This document shows, piece by piece, positions 11,153 through 11,460 of a DNA stretch of 11,460 nt. Within the stretch, counting starts at the first letter, position 1, and every line of letters begins with the position of its first letter. The notes below the pieces were generated by a model. That model did not search any database. It was not told the origin of the DNA and saw only the letters and a list, made by a program, of their open reading frames with translations. The position numbers and the translations under genes are program-made. The stretch is from Oscillospiraceae bacterium (lineage in GTDB: Bacteria > Bacillota > Clostridia > Oscillospirales > CAG-272), in the NCBI GenBank assembly GCA_015065205.1, contig SVQS01000048.1, positions 1-11,460 of the forward strand. The letters are read 5' to 3'.

Positions 11153-11460
11153 TGCTTTTTCTTGTTGTAAATTTCTTTAAACTGCTTGATGGTTGCGGCA
11201 AAATCGTCGATTGCACTCTTAACGACCTCGGGCTTTGTCATATCGATGCCTGCAACAAGAAGGCTATCCAAAGGAGACTTGGAGCCGCCGCACTTGAGAA
11301 AATCGATATATTTGTTGATATAGCTCTCGCCTTCTGTCTCAATTCTCTTTACGATCGCCGATGCGGCAGAGATACAGGTTGCATACTTGTAAACGTAGAA
11401 GCAGGTATAGAAATGCGGGATACGCATCCATTCATAAGCGATCTGCTTATCGCAAGCCAC
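11149..11460 (-). CDS. pepF: Oligoendopeptidase F, C-terminal part (cut by window edge)
   Basis: PepF is an M3-family zinc endopeptidase that cleaves cytosolic peptides. Only the last 103 residues are in the window; the gene continues beyond 11460 and the HEXXH site is outside. The fragment matches the family C-terminus: WMRIPHFYTCFYVYKYATCISAASAI, then a helical segment, FLKCGGSKSPLDSLLVAGIDMTKPEVVKSAI, and a terminal helix ending in KKKQ. The first visible codon (GTG at the edge) is internal, not a start. Its stop codon lies inside the tail of the shared terminator. Confidence 0.9.
   Translation of the reverse strand: MACDKQIAYEWMRIPHFYTCFYVYKYATCISAASAIVKRIETEGESYINKYIDFLKCGGSKSPLDSLLVAGIDMTKPEVVKSAIDDFAATIKQFKEIYNKKKQ

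Overview
The window looks like a chromosomal segment of a Clostridia-class member of the Bacillota, probably a gut-type uncultured lineage. The evidence is A/G-rich Shine-Dalgarno sites, textbook sigma-A promoters with 17-base spacers, tRNA genes that encode their own CCA, an elongation factor P next to a CD1247-type acidic zinc-ribbon protein, a DHH/DHHA1 NrnA, and an M3 oligoendopeptidase F. No marker fixes the genus. The conserved genes use a mixed, fairly GC-balanced codon set, while several accessory genes are visibly more AT-rich.

Layout. 1-333: a minus-strand tRNA operon in transcription order Val-Asp-Phe and then a truncated, probably Gly, tRNA, driven by a near-perfect promoter with an A-tract UP element. 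500-4443: a plus-strand operon of four overlapping genes (dGTPase, two tandem DHH phosphoesterases, SurE) whose activities form a nucleotide-disposal set: dNTP to nucleoside, nanoRNA or pAp to NMP, NMP to nucleoside. 4444-5518: an accessory island with a MITE-like palindromic repeat and an AT-rich peptidase E-like gene, bracketed by two inverted 51-bp copies of a repeat that ends in terminator hairpins. 5519-6655: EF-P and the CD1247-like protein, minus strand. 6813-7711: a solitary DpnI-type methyl-directed restriction enzyme (minus strand), preceded by a small upstream ORF with a very strong ribosome site. 7836-8421: tRNA-Glu(CUC), its terminator, and three tandem copies of a structured repeat that carries the antisense of the tRNA 3' end. 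8433-9025: a VanZ-family membrane protein. 9078-10034: a membrane-anchored alpha/beta hydrolase. 10123-11100: a cytosolic-looking trypsin-fold protease. 11149-11460: the C-terminus of oligoendopeptidase F, cut by the window edge.

The most interesting signal is in the repeats after tRNA-Glu. Two full tandem copies share an almost identical 90-base half. In the other half nearly every difference lies in a helix and is compensated on the opposite arm (five double substitutions, no unpaired break in the helices compared). This is covariation seen inside a single window and implies that a folded RNA or single-stranded DNA structure is conserved. Secondary points are the leader ORF overlapping the dpnI start, the inverted repeats bracketing the peptidase E gene, and the tandem DHH pair in a dgt-surE operon.
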